The notes under the pieces are model-generated. The model ran no database searches. It saw nothing but the letters and a program-made list of their open reading frames with translations, and was not told the DNA's origin. A DNA stretch of 64,000 nucleotides, taken from NCBI RefSeq assembly GCF_000308655.1, contig NZ_BAGC01000005.1, positions 61,755 through 125,754 on the forward strand, in the 5' to 3' direction. The position numbers and the translations under genes are program-made. This document shows, piece by piece, positions 54,414 through 62,212 of the stretch. Positions within the stretch are counted from its first letter, which is position 1, and every line of letters begins with the position of its first letter. Source of the stretch: Nocardia niigatensis NBRC 100131. GTDB taxonomy: Bacteria; Actinomycetota; Actinomycetes; Mycobacteriales; Mycobacteriaceae.

Positions 54414-55309
54414 TGACCTCCTGGACCGACCGGCTGCCCGACGAGACCGCCGCGCAGGTGCGGGCGGTCCTGGAGCGGGCCACCGTCGCCGACGGGGTGG
54501 CGCCGGTCTCGGAACAGGCGGTGCTTTCGCTCGGAAATGATTCGCCCGCACGACATCTGGTGGACATCCGCGACGGCGCGGTCGCCGGGTACGCGAATCT
54601 CGTTCCGGCCCACGGCGAGCACCCCGCCATGGCTGAGGTGGCGGTCGATCCAGCGGTCCGTGGGCACGGTATCGGCGCTGGTCTGGTGGCCGCCGCGCTG
54701 GCCGCGGGCGGGTCGGGCGCGCGGGTCTGGGCGCACGGTGACCTGCCGCCCGCTCGGGCTGTCGCGGCTCGGTTGGGCTTGTCCGTTTCACGCGAATTGT
54801 GGCAAATGAGAAGGGAATTGGCTAATCCTGAGTTACCGGAATTGGCGGTTCCCGAGGGGCTCGAACTTCGCACCTACGCGGGGCCGTCCGACGATCCCGA
54901 ACTGCTCCGCGTCAACAACGCGGCCTTCTCCTGGCATCCCGAACAGGGCGGCTGGACCGAGCGTGACATCGCCGCCCGCCGCGGCGAACCCTGGTTCGAT
55001 CCCAAGGGCCTGTTCATCGCCGTCGATCCGGCGCGGCCGGAACGCATCCTCGGATTCCACTGGACCAAGGTGCATTCCGACGATATCCCGGCGATCGGCG
55101 AGGTCTACGTGGTCGGCATCGACCCCGGCGCCCAGGGGCGCGGCCTCGGCCGGCTGCTGACCCTGGCGGGTCTGCACTACCTGAGAGACCGTGGTCTCGG
55201 CGCGGTGCTGCTCTACACCGAGGGGGACAACACCGCGGCCGTGCACACCTACACCCGCCTCGGATTCACCCGATTCCACGTCGACGTGGCGTACTCGAGC
55301 GCGTCCTGA
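54413..55309 (+). CDS. mshD: Mycothiol synthase
   Basis: Last step of mycothiol synthesis: acetylates the cysteine amine of Cys-GlcN-inositol with acetyl-CoA. 298 residues forming two GNAT domains. The first carries AEVAVDPAVRGHGIGAGLVA (about 77-96) and the second VYVVGIDPGAQGRGLGRLL, both acetyl-CoA loops; the second domain is catalytic in the family. Coupled to glnR by a one-base overlap. No nearby thiol gene other than the sulfur block on the other side of glnR. Confidence 0.97.
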   Translation: MTSWTDRLPDETAAQVRAVLERATVADGVAPVSEQAVLSLGNDSPARHLVDIRDGAVAGYANLVPAHGEHPAMAEVAVDPAVRGHGIGAGLVAAALAAGGSGARVWAHGDLPPARAVAARLGLSVSRELWQMRRELANPELPELAVPEGLELRTYAGPSDDPELLRVNNAAFSWHPEQGGWTERDIAARRGEPWFDPKGLFIAVDPARPERILGFHWTKVHSDDIPAIGEVYVVGIDPGAQGRGLGRLLTLAGLHYLRDRGLGAVLLYTEGDNTAAVHTYTRLGFTRFHVDVAYSSAS

Positions 55310-55346
55310 AATCCCTCGGGCAACGGTGCGGTTAATGTCACATCCT

Positions 55347-55502
55347 GTGCGCCGCAATCGGGGTGGGGTGTTCATCTCCCGTTCACCTGCCCTGGTCCAA
55401 CTGTCAACCACGCGCCCTTACGTTGCAAGTGGGCCGCAGACCGCTGCCCGGTGCGCTAGTTCGCAGCGAACAGCCGCCAGATCGCGCCCGTCCGACCGTT
55501 GA
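55347..55502 (+). CDS. Possible leaderless 51-codon ORF overlapping the PHO box
   Basis: GTG at 55347 lies 8 nt after a TAATGT box (55333-55338), the spacing seen at other leaderless genes. The peptide (VRRNRGGVFISRSPALVQLS...) is basic and without recognised motifs, and it covers the PHO box. Could be chance. Confidence 0.2.
   Translation: MRRNRGGVFISRSPALVQLSTTRPYVASGPQTAARCASSQRTAARSRPSDR
55370..55391 (+). promoter_or_regulatory. PHO box (RegX3/PhoP-type direct repeat)
   Basis: Two 11-bp direct repeat units GTTCATCTCCC and GTTCACCTGCC, matching the GTTCACC-N4-GTTCACC consensus of actinobacterial phosphate regulators. It sits 28 bp before a TACGTT -10 box, the right place for activation of pstS under phosphate limitation. 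Confidence 0.75.
55419..55424 (+). promoter_or_regulatory. -10 box of pstSCAB
   Basis: TACGTT downstream of the PHO box; leader of about 110 nt ends in the GGAGGA ribosome binding site at 55530-55535. Confidence 0.5.
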
Positions 55503-55539
55503 GGGGTTGGACGTGCAATCGTGATTCCCGGAGGAATAG

Positions 55540-56658
55540 GTGAATCTCAAGCGCAGCAGCGCCCTGCTCGGTGTGTTGGCCGCGGCCGGTGCTCTGACCC
55601 TGTCCGCATGTGGCAGTGACAACAACAGCACCACCACCGGCGCCGCCAAGATCGACGTCGCCTGTGGTGGCAAGTCGTCGCTGAAGTCCAGCGGTTCGAC
55701 CGCCCAGAAGAACGCGATGGACCGCTTCGTCGCCGCCTACCAGGCGAACTGCTCGGGCGCCAAGCTCGACTACACCGGCTCGGGCTCCGGCGCCGGTGTG
55801 AACGAATTCATCGGCAACCAGACCGATTTCGCCGGTTCCGACTCGCCGCTGAACGCCGAGAAGGGTGAGACCGACAAGGCCGCCGCCCGCTGCGGCAGCC
55901 CGGCCTGGAACCTGCCGGCCGTGTTCGGCCCGATCGCCGTGGCCTACAACATCCCCGGCATGGACGACCTGGTCCTGGACCCGCCGACCCTCGCCAAGAT
56001 CTTCTCCGGTGACATCACCACCTGGAACGACCCGGCGATCAAGGCCCTGAACACCAACAAGGCCGACAAGCTGCCGTCGGACAAGATCGGCGTGATCTTC
56101 CGCTCCGACGAGTCGGGCACCACCGACAACTTCCAGAAGTACCTGACCGCCGCCGGTGGCTACACCAAGGGCGCGGGCAAGTCCTTCAACGGTGGCGTCG
56201 GTGAGGGCGCCAAGGGTTCGGACGGCACCTCGGGCGCGGTCGCGAACACCAAGTTCACCATCACCTACACCGAGTGGTCCTTCGCCAAGGCGCAGAAGCT
56301 GTCCACCGTGCGCGTGCTGACCACCGCCACCTCCAACGACCCGAAGCCGGTCGAGCTGACCGCCGAGTCCGCGGGCAAGGCCGTCGACGCCGCCAAGGTC
56401 GCGGGTCAGGGCAACGACCTGGTGCTGGACAACAGCTCGATCTACAAGCCCACCGCCGCGGGCGCGTACCCGATCATGCTGGCCACCTACGAGATCGTCT
56501 GCTCGAAGTACAGCGACGCCGACACCTCCAAGGCTGTCAAGGCGTTCCTGACCTCGGCGGTCGGCAATGGCCAGACCGGTCTCGCCGACGCCGGCTACGT
56601 GCCGCTGCCGGACGCGTTCAAGACCAAGCTGACGACCGCGATCAACGCTATTCAGTGA
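55540..56658 (+). CDS. pstS: Phosphate-binding lipoprotein PstS
   Basis: High-affinity phosphate receptor on the outer face of the membrane, 372 residues. The lipobox LSAC places the lipidated cysteine at C24. Phosphate-binding segments include [35 protein letters not shown] and [17 protein letters not shown] stands before the GTG start. First gene of pstSCAB under the PHO box. Confidence 0.98.
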   Translation: MNLKRSSALLGVLAAAGALTLSACGSDNNSTTTGAAKIDVACGGKSSLKSSGSTAQKNAMDRFVAAYQANCSGAKLDYTGSGSGAGVNEFIGNQTDFAGSDSPLNAEKGETDKAAARCGSPAWNLPAVFGPIAVAYNIPGMDDLVLDPPTLAKIFSGDITTWNDPAIKALNTNKADKLPSDKIGVIFRSDESGTTDNFQKYLTAAGGYTKGAGKSFNGGVGEGAKGSDGTSGAVANTKFTITYTEWSFAKAQKLSTVRVLTTATSNDPKPVELTAESAGKAVDAAKVAGQGNDLVLDNSSIYKPTAAGAYPIMLATYEIVCSKYSDADTSKAVKAFLTSAVGNGQTGLADAGYVPLPDAFKTKLTTAINAIQ

Positions 56659-56679
56659 TCGCCTGATCGAAAAACCACG

Positions 56680-57744
56680 ATGACCGTGCACGACGAAGCT
56701 GCCCCCTCGGGTCTGTCCGTTTCGACCGACCCGAGGGAAGACCGTGCCCAACTGCCGGGGGATACTGCGCTGATGCCGACGGAACCCAGCACCAAACCGG
56801 CCGCGGGGCGCGGCGCACCCACGAAGTTCGGCGCGGAGCTCGCCTTCCGCTCGGCGGCCACGGCCGCCGGCGGGATCATCGTCGCCGCCATCGCCCTGAT
56901 CGCACTGTTCCTGCTGATCCGGGCGTGGCCTTCGATCATGGCGAACAAGTCGAACTTCTTCACCACCACCGAGTTCAACGTCAAGGACGAGAACAACCTG
57001 CACTTCGGCATCAAGGACCTGTTCATGGTCACGGTGCTGAGCTCGGTGTTCGCGCTCGCTATCGCGGTGCCGATCGGTGTGGGCATCGCGCTGTTCCTGA
57101 CGCAGTACTCGCCCAAGGCGCTGGCTCGGCCGTTCTCGGTCATCGTGGACCTGCTCGCGGCGGTGCCGTCGATCGTGTTCGGTCTGTGGGGTCTGCTGGT
57201 CGTGGCCCCCAAACTGAGTCCCTTCCAGGACTTCCTGAACAAGAACCTGAACTGGTTGTTCCTGTTCGCCGACGGCAATGTCAGCATCGCCGGTGGCGGC
57301 ACCATCTTCACCGCGGGTGTGGTGCTCGCGGTGATGATCCTGCCGATCATCACCTCGGTCAGCCGTGAGGTCTTCGGCCTGACCCCGCGCTCGCAGATCG
57401 AGGCGGCGCAGGCGCTGGGCGCCACCAAGTGGGAGGTCGTGCGACTGACCGTGCTGCCGTTCGGCCGCTCGGGCGTGATCGCGGGCTCCATGCTCGGCCT
57501 GGGCCGCGCGCTCGGTGAGACCATCGCGGTCCTGATCGTGCTGCGCACCTCGTCCAAGGCCGGACACTGGTCGCTGTTCGACGGCGGCTACACCTTCGCC
57601 TCGAAGATCGCCTCGGCGGCTTCGGAATTCAGCTCGAAGCTGCCGACCGGCGCCTACATCGCCGCCGGCTTCGTGTTGTTCGCTCTGACGTTCATCGTCA
57701 ACGCACTGGCCCGGCTGGCGGCCGGCGGGAAGGTCAACGGATGA
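56680..57744 (+). CDS. pstC: Phosphate ABC transporter permease PstC
   Basis: Membrane subunit of 354 residues with six membrane segments after a hydrophilic N-terminus of about 60 residues. The EAA loop reads [20 protein letters not shown], and [14 protein letters not shown] is a PstC signature. It overlaps pstA by 4 nt (ATGA). Confidence 0.97.
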   Translation: MTVHDEAAPSGLSVSTDPREDRAQLPGDTALMPTEPSTKPAAGRGAPTKFGAELAFRSAATAAGGIIVAAIALIALFLLIRAWPSIMANKSNFFTTTEFNVKDENNLHFGIKDLFMVTVLSSVFALAIAVPIGVGIALFLTQYSPKALARPFSVIVDLLAAVPSIVFGLWGLLVVAPKLSPFQDFLNKNLNWLFLFADGNVSIAGGGTIFTAGVVLAVMILPIITSVSREVFGLTPRSQIEAAQALGATKWEVVRLTVLPFGRSGVIAGSMLGLGRALGETIAVLIVLRTSSKAGHWSLFDGGYTFASKIASAASEFSSKLPTGAYIAAGFVLFALTFIVNALARLAAGGKVNG

Positions 57745-58640
57745 CCACCACACTCGACAAGCCGATCAAGGCCCCGACCTTCCGGCACGTCAGCGTCGCC
57801 CGCCGGCTCAAGAACAATGTGGCCACCGGCCTGGTGTGGCTGTGCTTCGCACTGGCCCTGGTGCCGCTGCTGTGGGTGCTCTTCGTGGTGCTCCAGAAGG
57901 GCGCGAAGGCCGTCGCCTCGCTCGACTGGTGGACCAAGTCGCAGAACGGCGTGCTGCCCGATCAGCACGCGGGCGGTGTCTACCACGCCATCTACGGCAC
58001 CATCGTGCAGTCGGGCATCGCCGCGATCATCGCGGTGCCGCTCGGCATCATGGCCGCCGTCTACCTGGTCGAGTACGGGCGCGGCTGGCTGGCCAAGACC
58101 ACCACCTTCATGGTCGACATCCTGGCCGGTGTGCCCTCGATCGTGGCCGCGCTGTTCATTTTCGCGCTCTGGATCGCGACCCTCGGCAACCCGCAGAGCG
58201 CGTTCGCGGTGTCGCTGGCCCTGGTGCTGCTCATGCTGCCGGTGGTGGTGCGCAGCACCGAGGAGATGCTCAAGCTGGTCCCGGACGAATTGCGGGAAGC
58301 CTCCTACGCTCTCGGTATCCCCAAGTGGAAAACCATTGTGCGGATCGTGATTCCGACCGCCGCGCCGGGCATGATCTCCGGCATGCTGCTGGCCGTCGCC
58401 CGCGTCATGGGTGAGACCGCGCCGGTGCTGGTGCTGGTCGGTTATTCGAAGGCCATCAACTTCGATGTCTTCAACGGCAATATGGCCTCGCTTCCGCTGC
58501 TGATGTACCAGGAGCTGTCGAACCCGGAGCCCGCCGGCCGCGAGCGCATCTGGGGTGCGGCGCTGACGCTGATCCTGATCATCGCGCTGCTGTACCTCGC
58601 CGCCGCTGCGGTCAACAAGCTGCTGACGCGGAACCGATAG
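57741..58640 (+). CDS. pstA: Phosphate ABC transporter permease PstA
   Basis: Second membrane subunit, 299 residues, six membrane segments. The EAA loop reads [37 protein letters not shown] is typical. Start overlaps the pstC stop. Confidence 0.97.
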   Translation: MTTTLDKPIKAPTFRHVSVARRLKNNVATGLVWLCFALALVPLLWVLFVVLQKGAKAVASLDWWTKSQNGVLPDQHAGGVYHAIYGTIVQSGIAAIIAVPLGIMAAVYLVEYGRGWLAKTTTFMVDILAGVPSIVAALFIFALWIATLGNPQSAFAVSLALVLLMLPVVVRSTEEMLKLVPDELREASYALGIPKWKTIVRIVIPTAAPGMISGMLLAVARVMGETAPVLVLVGYSKAINFDVFNGNMASLPLLMYQELSNPEPAGRERIWGAALTLILIIALLYLAAAAVNKLLTRNR

Positions 58641-58653
58641 AAGGAAAAGACTG

Positions 58654-59430
58654 ATGGCCAAGCGAATTGACGTCAAAGACCTCAATATCTACTACGGCAA
58701 GTTCCACGCCGTCGCCAACGTCGGTCTGACGGTGCTGCCGCGCAGCGTGACCGCGTTCATCGGCCCGTCCGGCTGTGGCAAGTCGACCGTGCTGCGCGCG
58801 CTCAACCGCATGCACGAGGTGACCCCGGAGGCCCGCGTCGAGGGCGCGGTGCTGCTCGACGGCGAGGACATCTACGGCGCCCAGGTCGACCCGGTCGGCG
58901 TGCGCCGCACCATCGGCATGGTGTTCCAGCGGCCGAACCCGTTCCCCACCATGTCGATTCGCGACAATGTGGTGGCCGGGCTGAAGCTGCAGGGCATTCG
59001 CAACAAGTCCCAGCTGGACGAGGTGGCCGAGCAGTCGCTGCGCGGCGCCAACCTCTGGAACGAGGTCAAGGACCGGCTGGACAAGCCGGGCGGCGGCCTG
59101 TCCGGTGGTCAGCAGCAGCGTCTGTGCATCGCCCGCGCCATCGCGGTGTCGCCGGACGTGCTGCTCATGGACGAGCCGTGTTCGGCCCTGGACCCCATCT
59201 CCACGCTCGCGATCGAGGATCTGATCACCGAGCTGAAGAAGGAGTTCACCATCGTCATCGTCACCCACAACATGCAGCAGGCCGCGCGCGTGAGTGACCA
59301 GACCGCGTTCTTCAACCTGGAGGCGCAGGGCAAGCCGGGCAAGCTCATCGAGATCGACGAGACGGAGAAGATCTTCTCCAACCCGTCGCAGAAGCAGACC
59401 GAGGACTACATCTCGGGTCGCTTCGGATAA
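58654..59430 (+). CDS. pstB: Phosphate ABC transporter ATPase PstB
   Basis: ATPase of the Pst importer, 258 residues. Walker [10 protein letters not shown] at 37-45, Q-loop near [12 protein letters not shown], signature [14 protein letters not shown] and Walker [23 protein letters not shown] precedes the ATG. Positional orthologue of PhoT (Rv0820), which in M. tuberculosis stands without the other pst genes. phoU lies 2 kb further on the opposite strand. Confidence 0.98.
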   Translation: MAKRIDVKDLNIYYGKFHAVANVGLTVLPRSVTAFIGPSGCGKSTVLRALNRMHEVTPEARVEGAVLLDGEDIYGAQVDPVGVRRTIGMVFQRPNPFPTMSIRDNVVAGLKLQGIRNKSQLDEVAEQSLRGANLWNEVKDRLDKPGGGLSGGQQQRLCIARAIAVSPDVLLMDEPCSALDPISTLAIEDLITELKKEFTIVIVTHNMQQAARVSDQTAFFNLEAQGKPGKLIEIDETEKIFSNPSQKQTEDYISGRFG

Positions 59431-59443
59431 ACAACCGCAGGCT

Positions 59444-59486
59444 CCACTGTCTCTCCGAGCCTTCCGTGCACAGCGGAGAGCAGTGG
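59444..59486 (+). terminator. Terminator-like hairpin after pstB
   Basis: CCACTG-T-CTCTCCG pairs with CGGAGAG-CAGTGG, one bulged base, 13 nt past the pstB stop. Confidence 0.65.
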
Positions 59487-59577
59487 TCTGTCGTGCACGC
59501 GTGTCGCCGGTTGGCAGCCGAACCAATTTCGGGGTTACCCGGGGAGTTACCCCGGCCGGCACGAAGTCAGTTCTCAC
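59484..59577 (-). repeat. Dispersed repeat, copy 8 (lacks tail)
   Basis: Reverse copy with head GTGAGAACTGACTTCGTGCC, GGGTAACTCCCCGGGTAACC and middle GCTGCCAACCGGCGACACGC. The GC-rich tail is replaced by the pstB terminator hairpin. Confidence 0.75.
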
Positions 59578-59604
59578 GATCCATTCGGCGTCAGGAAGCG
59601 GTCC

Positions 59605-59639
59605 GGTCCAAAAGACTGGGCCGCTTCTTTTGTTGGACC
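59605..59639. terminator. Second hairpin upstream of MFS gene
   Basis: GGTCCA(A)AAAGA pairs imperfectly with TCTTT...TTGGACC. May isolate the MFS gene from pst transcription. Confidence 0.4.
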
Positions 59640-59726
59640 CGACTCCACCGGAATATGCCGTAGGTCATATCCAGCCGATGCGCCATTGTGTGCAACTGTC
59701 GGTAACAGGTAATCTCACCTCGTTGG

Positions 59727-59742
59727 TAAACCGATCGGTTTA
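59727..59742. promoter_or_regulatory. TetR-type operator palindrome
   Basis: Perfect 16-bp palindrome TAAACCGATCGGTTTA ending just before the AAGGAGGTG ribosome binding site of the MFS gene. Shape and position fit a TetR-family repressor site, but no regulator gene is adjacent. Confidence 0.7.
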
Positions 59743-59757
59743 GTAAGGAGGTGTCGG

Positions 59758-61374
59758 ATGACCGTCTCAACGGCGAGCCCGGAATCCGGACGGACCGCGG
59801 CGGGACTGCCGCAACGGGCCAAGGTGGCGGCCCTGATCGCCATCTGTCTCGCGGAACTGCTCGTGGTCCTGGACAACACACTGGTCAATGTGGCCCTGCC
59901 GTCCATGGCCGTACAGCTGCAGGCCGACATGAGCGGACTGCAGTGGATCGTGGACGCGTTCACCCTGGCCTTCTCCGGCCTGCTGCTCGCCATGGGACAC
60001 CTCGGCGACCGGTACGGACGACGGCTGTTCATGATCATCGGACTCAGCGGCGTCGCGGTCATGTCCGCCGCCGGCGCGCTCTCCTCCGGCCTCGGACAGG
60101 TCATCGCGGCCCGCGCCGGCATGGGCGTCTTCGCGGCCGTGGTCTTCCCGGCCACGCTGGCCCTACTCACCAATATCTTCACCGCGGCCCGCGAACGGGC
60201 CGCGGCCATCGCGCTGTGGACCGCCATGGCCGGCATCGCCGTCGCCATCGGGCCGACCGTGGGCGGCTGGCTGCTCGAGTACTTCTCCTGGCACTCGGTG
60301 TTCTGGATCAATGTCCCCGTAGCGCTGGTCGGCATCGCGGCGGTCCTGGCCACCGTGCCGGAATCCCGTGCCGACCACGTGGATCGGCTCGACCGGATCG
60401 GAATCCTGCTGTCCCTGGCCGGTATCACCGCCCTGGTGTGGTCCATCATCGAGGCCCCCAAGCACGGCTGGTTCGTCACCGAAAGCCTTGCGGGCTACCT
60501 GGTTTCGATCGCCCTGCTGTCCGCGTTCGTGGCGTGGGAGCTGCGCGTGCCGGCGCCGGTGCTGAACATGCGGCTGTTCCGCGATCGCCGCTTCGCGCTG
60601 CCGTCGCTGGCCATCACGGTGTCCTACTTCTCGGCGTTCGGCTTCCTGTTCCTGATCACCCAGTACTTCCAGGGCGTGAAGGAGCTCTCGCCGCTCGAAT
60701 TCGGCATCCACTCACTGCCTTTCGCGGTGGCGGTGGGCTTCGGCGCGCCGATCGCGACCATGCTGGCGCAGCGGGTCGGCACCACGGCGATGCTGGTGTC
60801 CGGGCTGCTGATCCTCGCGCTGGCCATGTACATGGCGGGCCGGACCACCGTCGACACCCCTTATCTGGGACCGGTGGTGGTGTCCATGATCCTGATGGGC
60901 CTGGGCTTCGCGGTGGTACAGGGGCCGGCGACCGAATCCATCATGGGCGCGGTGCCGCTGGAAGAAGCGGGCGCGGGCTCGGCGGTCAACGACACCACGC
61001 GTGAGGTTGGCGGTGCGCTCGGCGTGGCCCTGCTGGGCTCGATCATGACCTCGGTCTACGCCGGGAAGATCGGCGGCCGCATCGACGCGATTCCCGCGCA
61101 GATCATGAACGCACAGCAGAAGGAGCTGGCGGGCAATACGCCCATCAGCATCATCGGCATCGTGAAGGCGCCGGTGAATCCACTACTGGCGCAGGCGAAA
61201 GCGGATCTGATCCACGCCATGAAGGTCGCGGCCCTGCAGGGCGCCGAGGCCGCGTCCTATGTCGCGGTCGGCACCCTGGTGGTATGCGCGGTCATCGTGG
61301 CCGCGACGCTTCCGTGGCGCCCCGAACGGGGCCGGTCGATCCTGATGGGCTGGCGCGAGTCGGACGAGGACTGA
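59758..61374 (+). CDS. MFS multidrug efflux transporter (DHA2 family, 14 TMS)
   Basis: Proton-coupled drug exporter of 538 residues and about 14 membrane segments. Motifs: LDNTLVNVALPSM in the first helix (DHA2 motif), GHLGDRYGRRLFM in loop 2-3 (motif A), and GPTVGGWLLEYFSW (motif C). AAGGAGGTG before the ATG is a strong ribosome binding site. The gene separates pstB from phoU, which are neighbours in mycobacteria, and carries its own operator, so it looks inserted. Substrates unknown. Confidence 0.95.
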   Translation: MTVSTASPESGRTAAGLPQRAKVAALIAICLAELLVVLDNTLVNVALPSMAVQLQADMSGLQWIVDAFTLAFSGLLLAMGHLGDRYGRRLFMIIGLSGVAVMSAAGALSSGLGQVIAARAGMGVFAAVVFPATLALLTNIFTAARERAAAIALWTAMAGIAVAIGPTVGGWLLEYFSWHSVFWINVPVALVGIAAVLATVPESRADHVDRLDRIGILLSLAGITALVWSIIEAPKHGWFVTESLAGYLVSIALLSAFVAWELRVPAPVLNMRLFRDRRFALPSLAITVSYFSAFGFLFLITQYFQGVKELSPLEFGIHSLPFAVAVGFGAPIATMLAQRVGTTAMLVSGLLILALAMYMAGRTTVDTPYLGPVVVSMILMGLGFAVVQGPATESIMGAVPLEEAGAGSAVNDTTREVGGALGVALLGSIMTSVYAGKIGGRIDAIPAQIMNAQQKELAGNTPISIIGIVKAPVNPLLAQAKADLIHAMKVAALQGAEAASYVAVGTLVVCAVIVAATLPWRPERGRSILMGWRESDED

Positions 61375-61387
61375 TCCGCACCGAATC

Positions 61388-61421
61388 GAGGGCGTTCCGG
61401 GACAGGTCCCGGAACGCCCTC
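61388..61421. terminator. Bidirectional terminator
   Basis: GAGGGCGTTCCGGGA, 4-nt loop, TCCCGGAACGCCCTC between convergent MFS and phoU genes. Confidence 0.9.
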
Positions 61422-61430
61422 GGTCGTGTC

Positions 61431-62102
61431 CTAGATGCTTTCCTTCTCGGAGTCCGGGTCGGGCGGCAGCACGCCGGTGACCAGGAAGACGACGCGACGC
61501 CCGATCTCGACGGCGTGGTCGGCGAAGCGCTCGTAGTAGCGGCCCAGCAGCGCCACGTCCACGGCCGCGGCCACGCCGAACTGCCAGTCGCGGTCCATGA
61601 TCAGCGTGAACAGGTGCTTGTGCAGGTCGTCCATCGCCTCGTCGTCGTCGGTGAGCTTGGCGGCCCGCTCGGGATCCCGGGACTCCAGCACCTCCTTGGC
61701 GGTGGCGCCCATCTTGACCGCGACCCGGCCCATTTCGGCGAAGTAGCTGTTGACGGCCTCCGGCACGGCGTGCGCCGGGAAACGGCGGCGGGTCATCTTG
61801 GCCACATGCAGGGACAGCACGCCCATCCGGTTCACGTCGGAGACGATCTGGATGGCGCTGACCACCTGCCGCAGATCACCGGCGACGGGGGCCTGCAGGG
61901 CCAGCAGCGCGAACGCCTTCTCCTCGGCCAGCTGGATCATCTCGGCGATGCGGTCGTACTCGGTGATCACCTGCTCCGCGAGCTCGAGATCGGCATTGAG
62001 CAGGGACTGGGTGGCCCGCTCCATCGCCGATCCGGCGAGCCCGGCCATGCCGCCGAGCAGATCGGCGAGCTCGGCCATTTGTTCGTTGTAGATGACACGC
62101 AT
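61431..62102 (-). CDS. phoU: Phosphate signalling protein PhoU/PhoY
   Basis: All-helical metal-binding protein of 223 residues with two three-helix PhoU domains; links the Pst transporter to the SenX3-RegX3 two-component system and blocks signalling when phosphate is ample. Typical stretches are [20 protein letters not shown] and [17 protein letters not shown]. Orthologue of PhoY2 (Rv0821c). A TAATGT box lies 8 nt before the ATG, so it is probably leaderless. Confidence 0.97.
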   Translation of the reverse strand: MRVIYNEQMAELADLLGGMAGLAGSAMERATQSLLNADLELAEQVITEYDRIAEMIQLAEEKAFALLALQAPVAGDLRQVVSAIQIVSDVNRMGVLSLHVAKMTRRRFPAHAVPEAVNSYFAEMGRVAVKMGATAKEVLESRDPERAAKLTDDDEAMDDLHKHLFTLIMDRDWQFGVAAAVDVALLGRYYERFADHAVEIGRRVVFLVTGVLPPDPDSEKESI

Positions 62103-62110
62103 GAGTCAAG

Positions 62111-62116
62111 ACATTA
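62111..62116 (-). promoter_or_regulatory. -10 box of phoU (leaderless)
   Basis: TAATGT on the minus strand, 8 nt before the ATG at 62102. Confidence 0.5.
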
Positions 62117-62212
62117 GTGCGCACCGCTGACCAAGTCACCAACTGCGGGTTAACCGTCGGTGCCGGTCGGTTCCAGCGCCGACGCCGCAGTTCCGGCCGG
62201 CGGGACGCGCGG

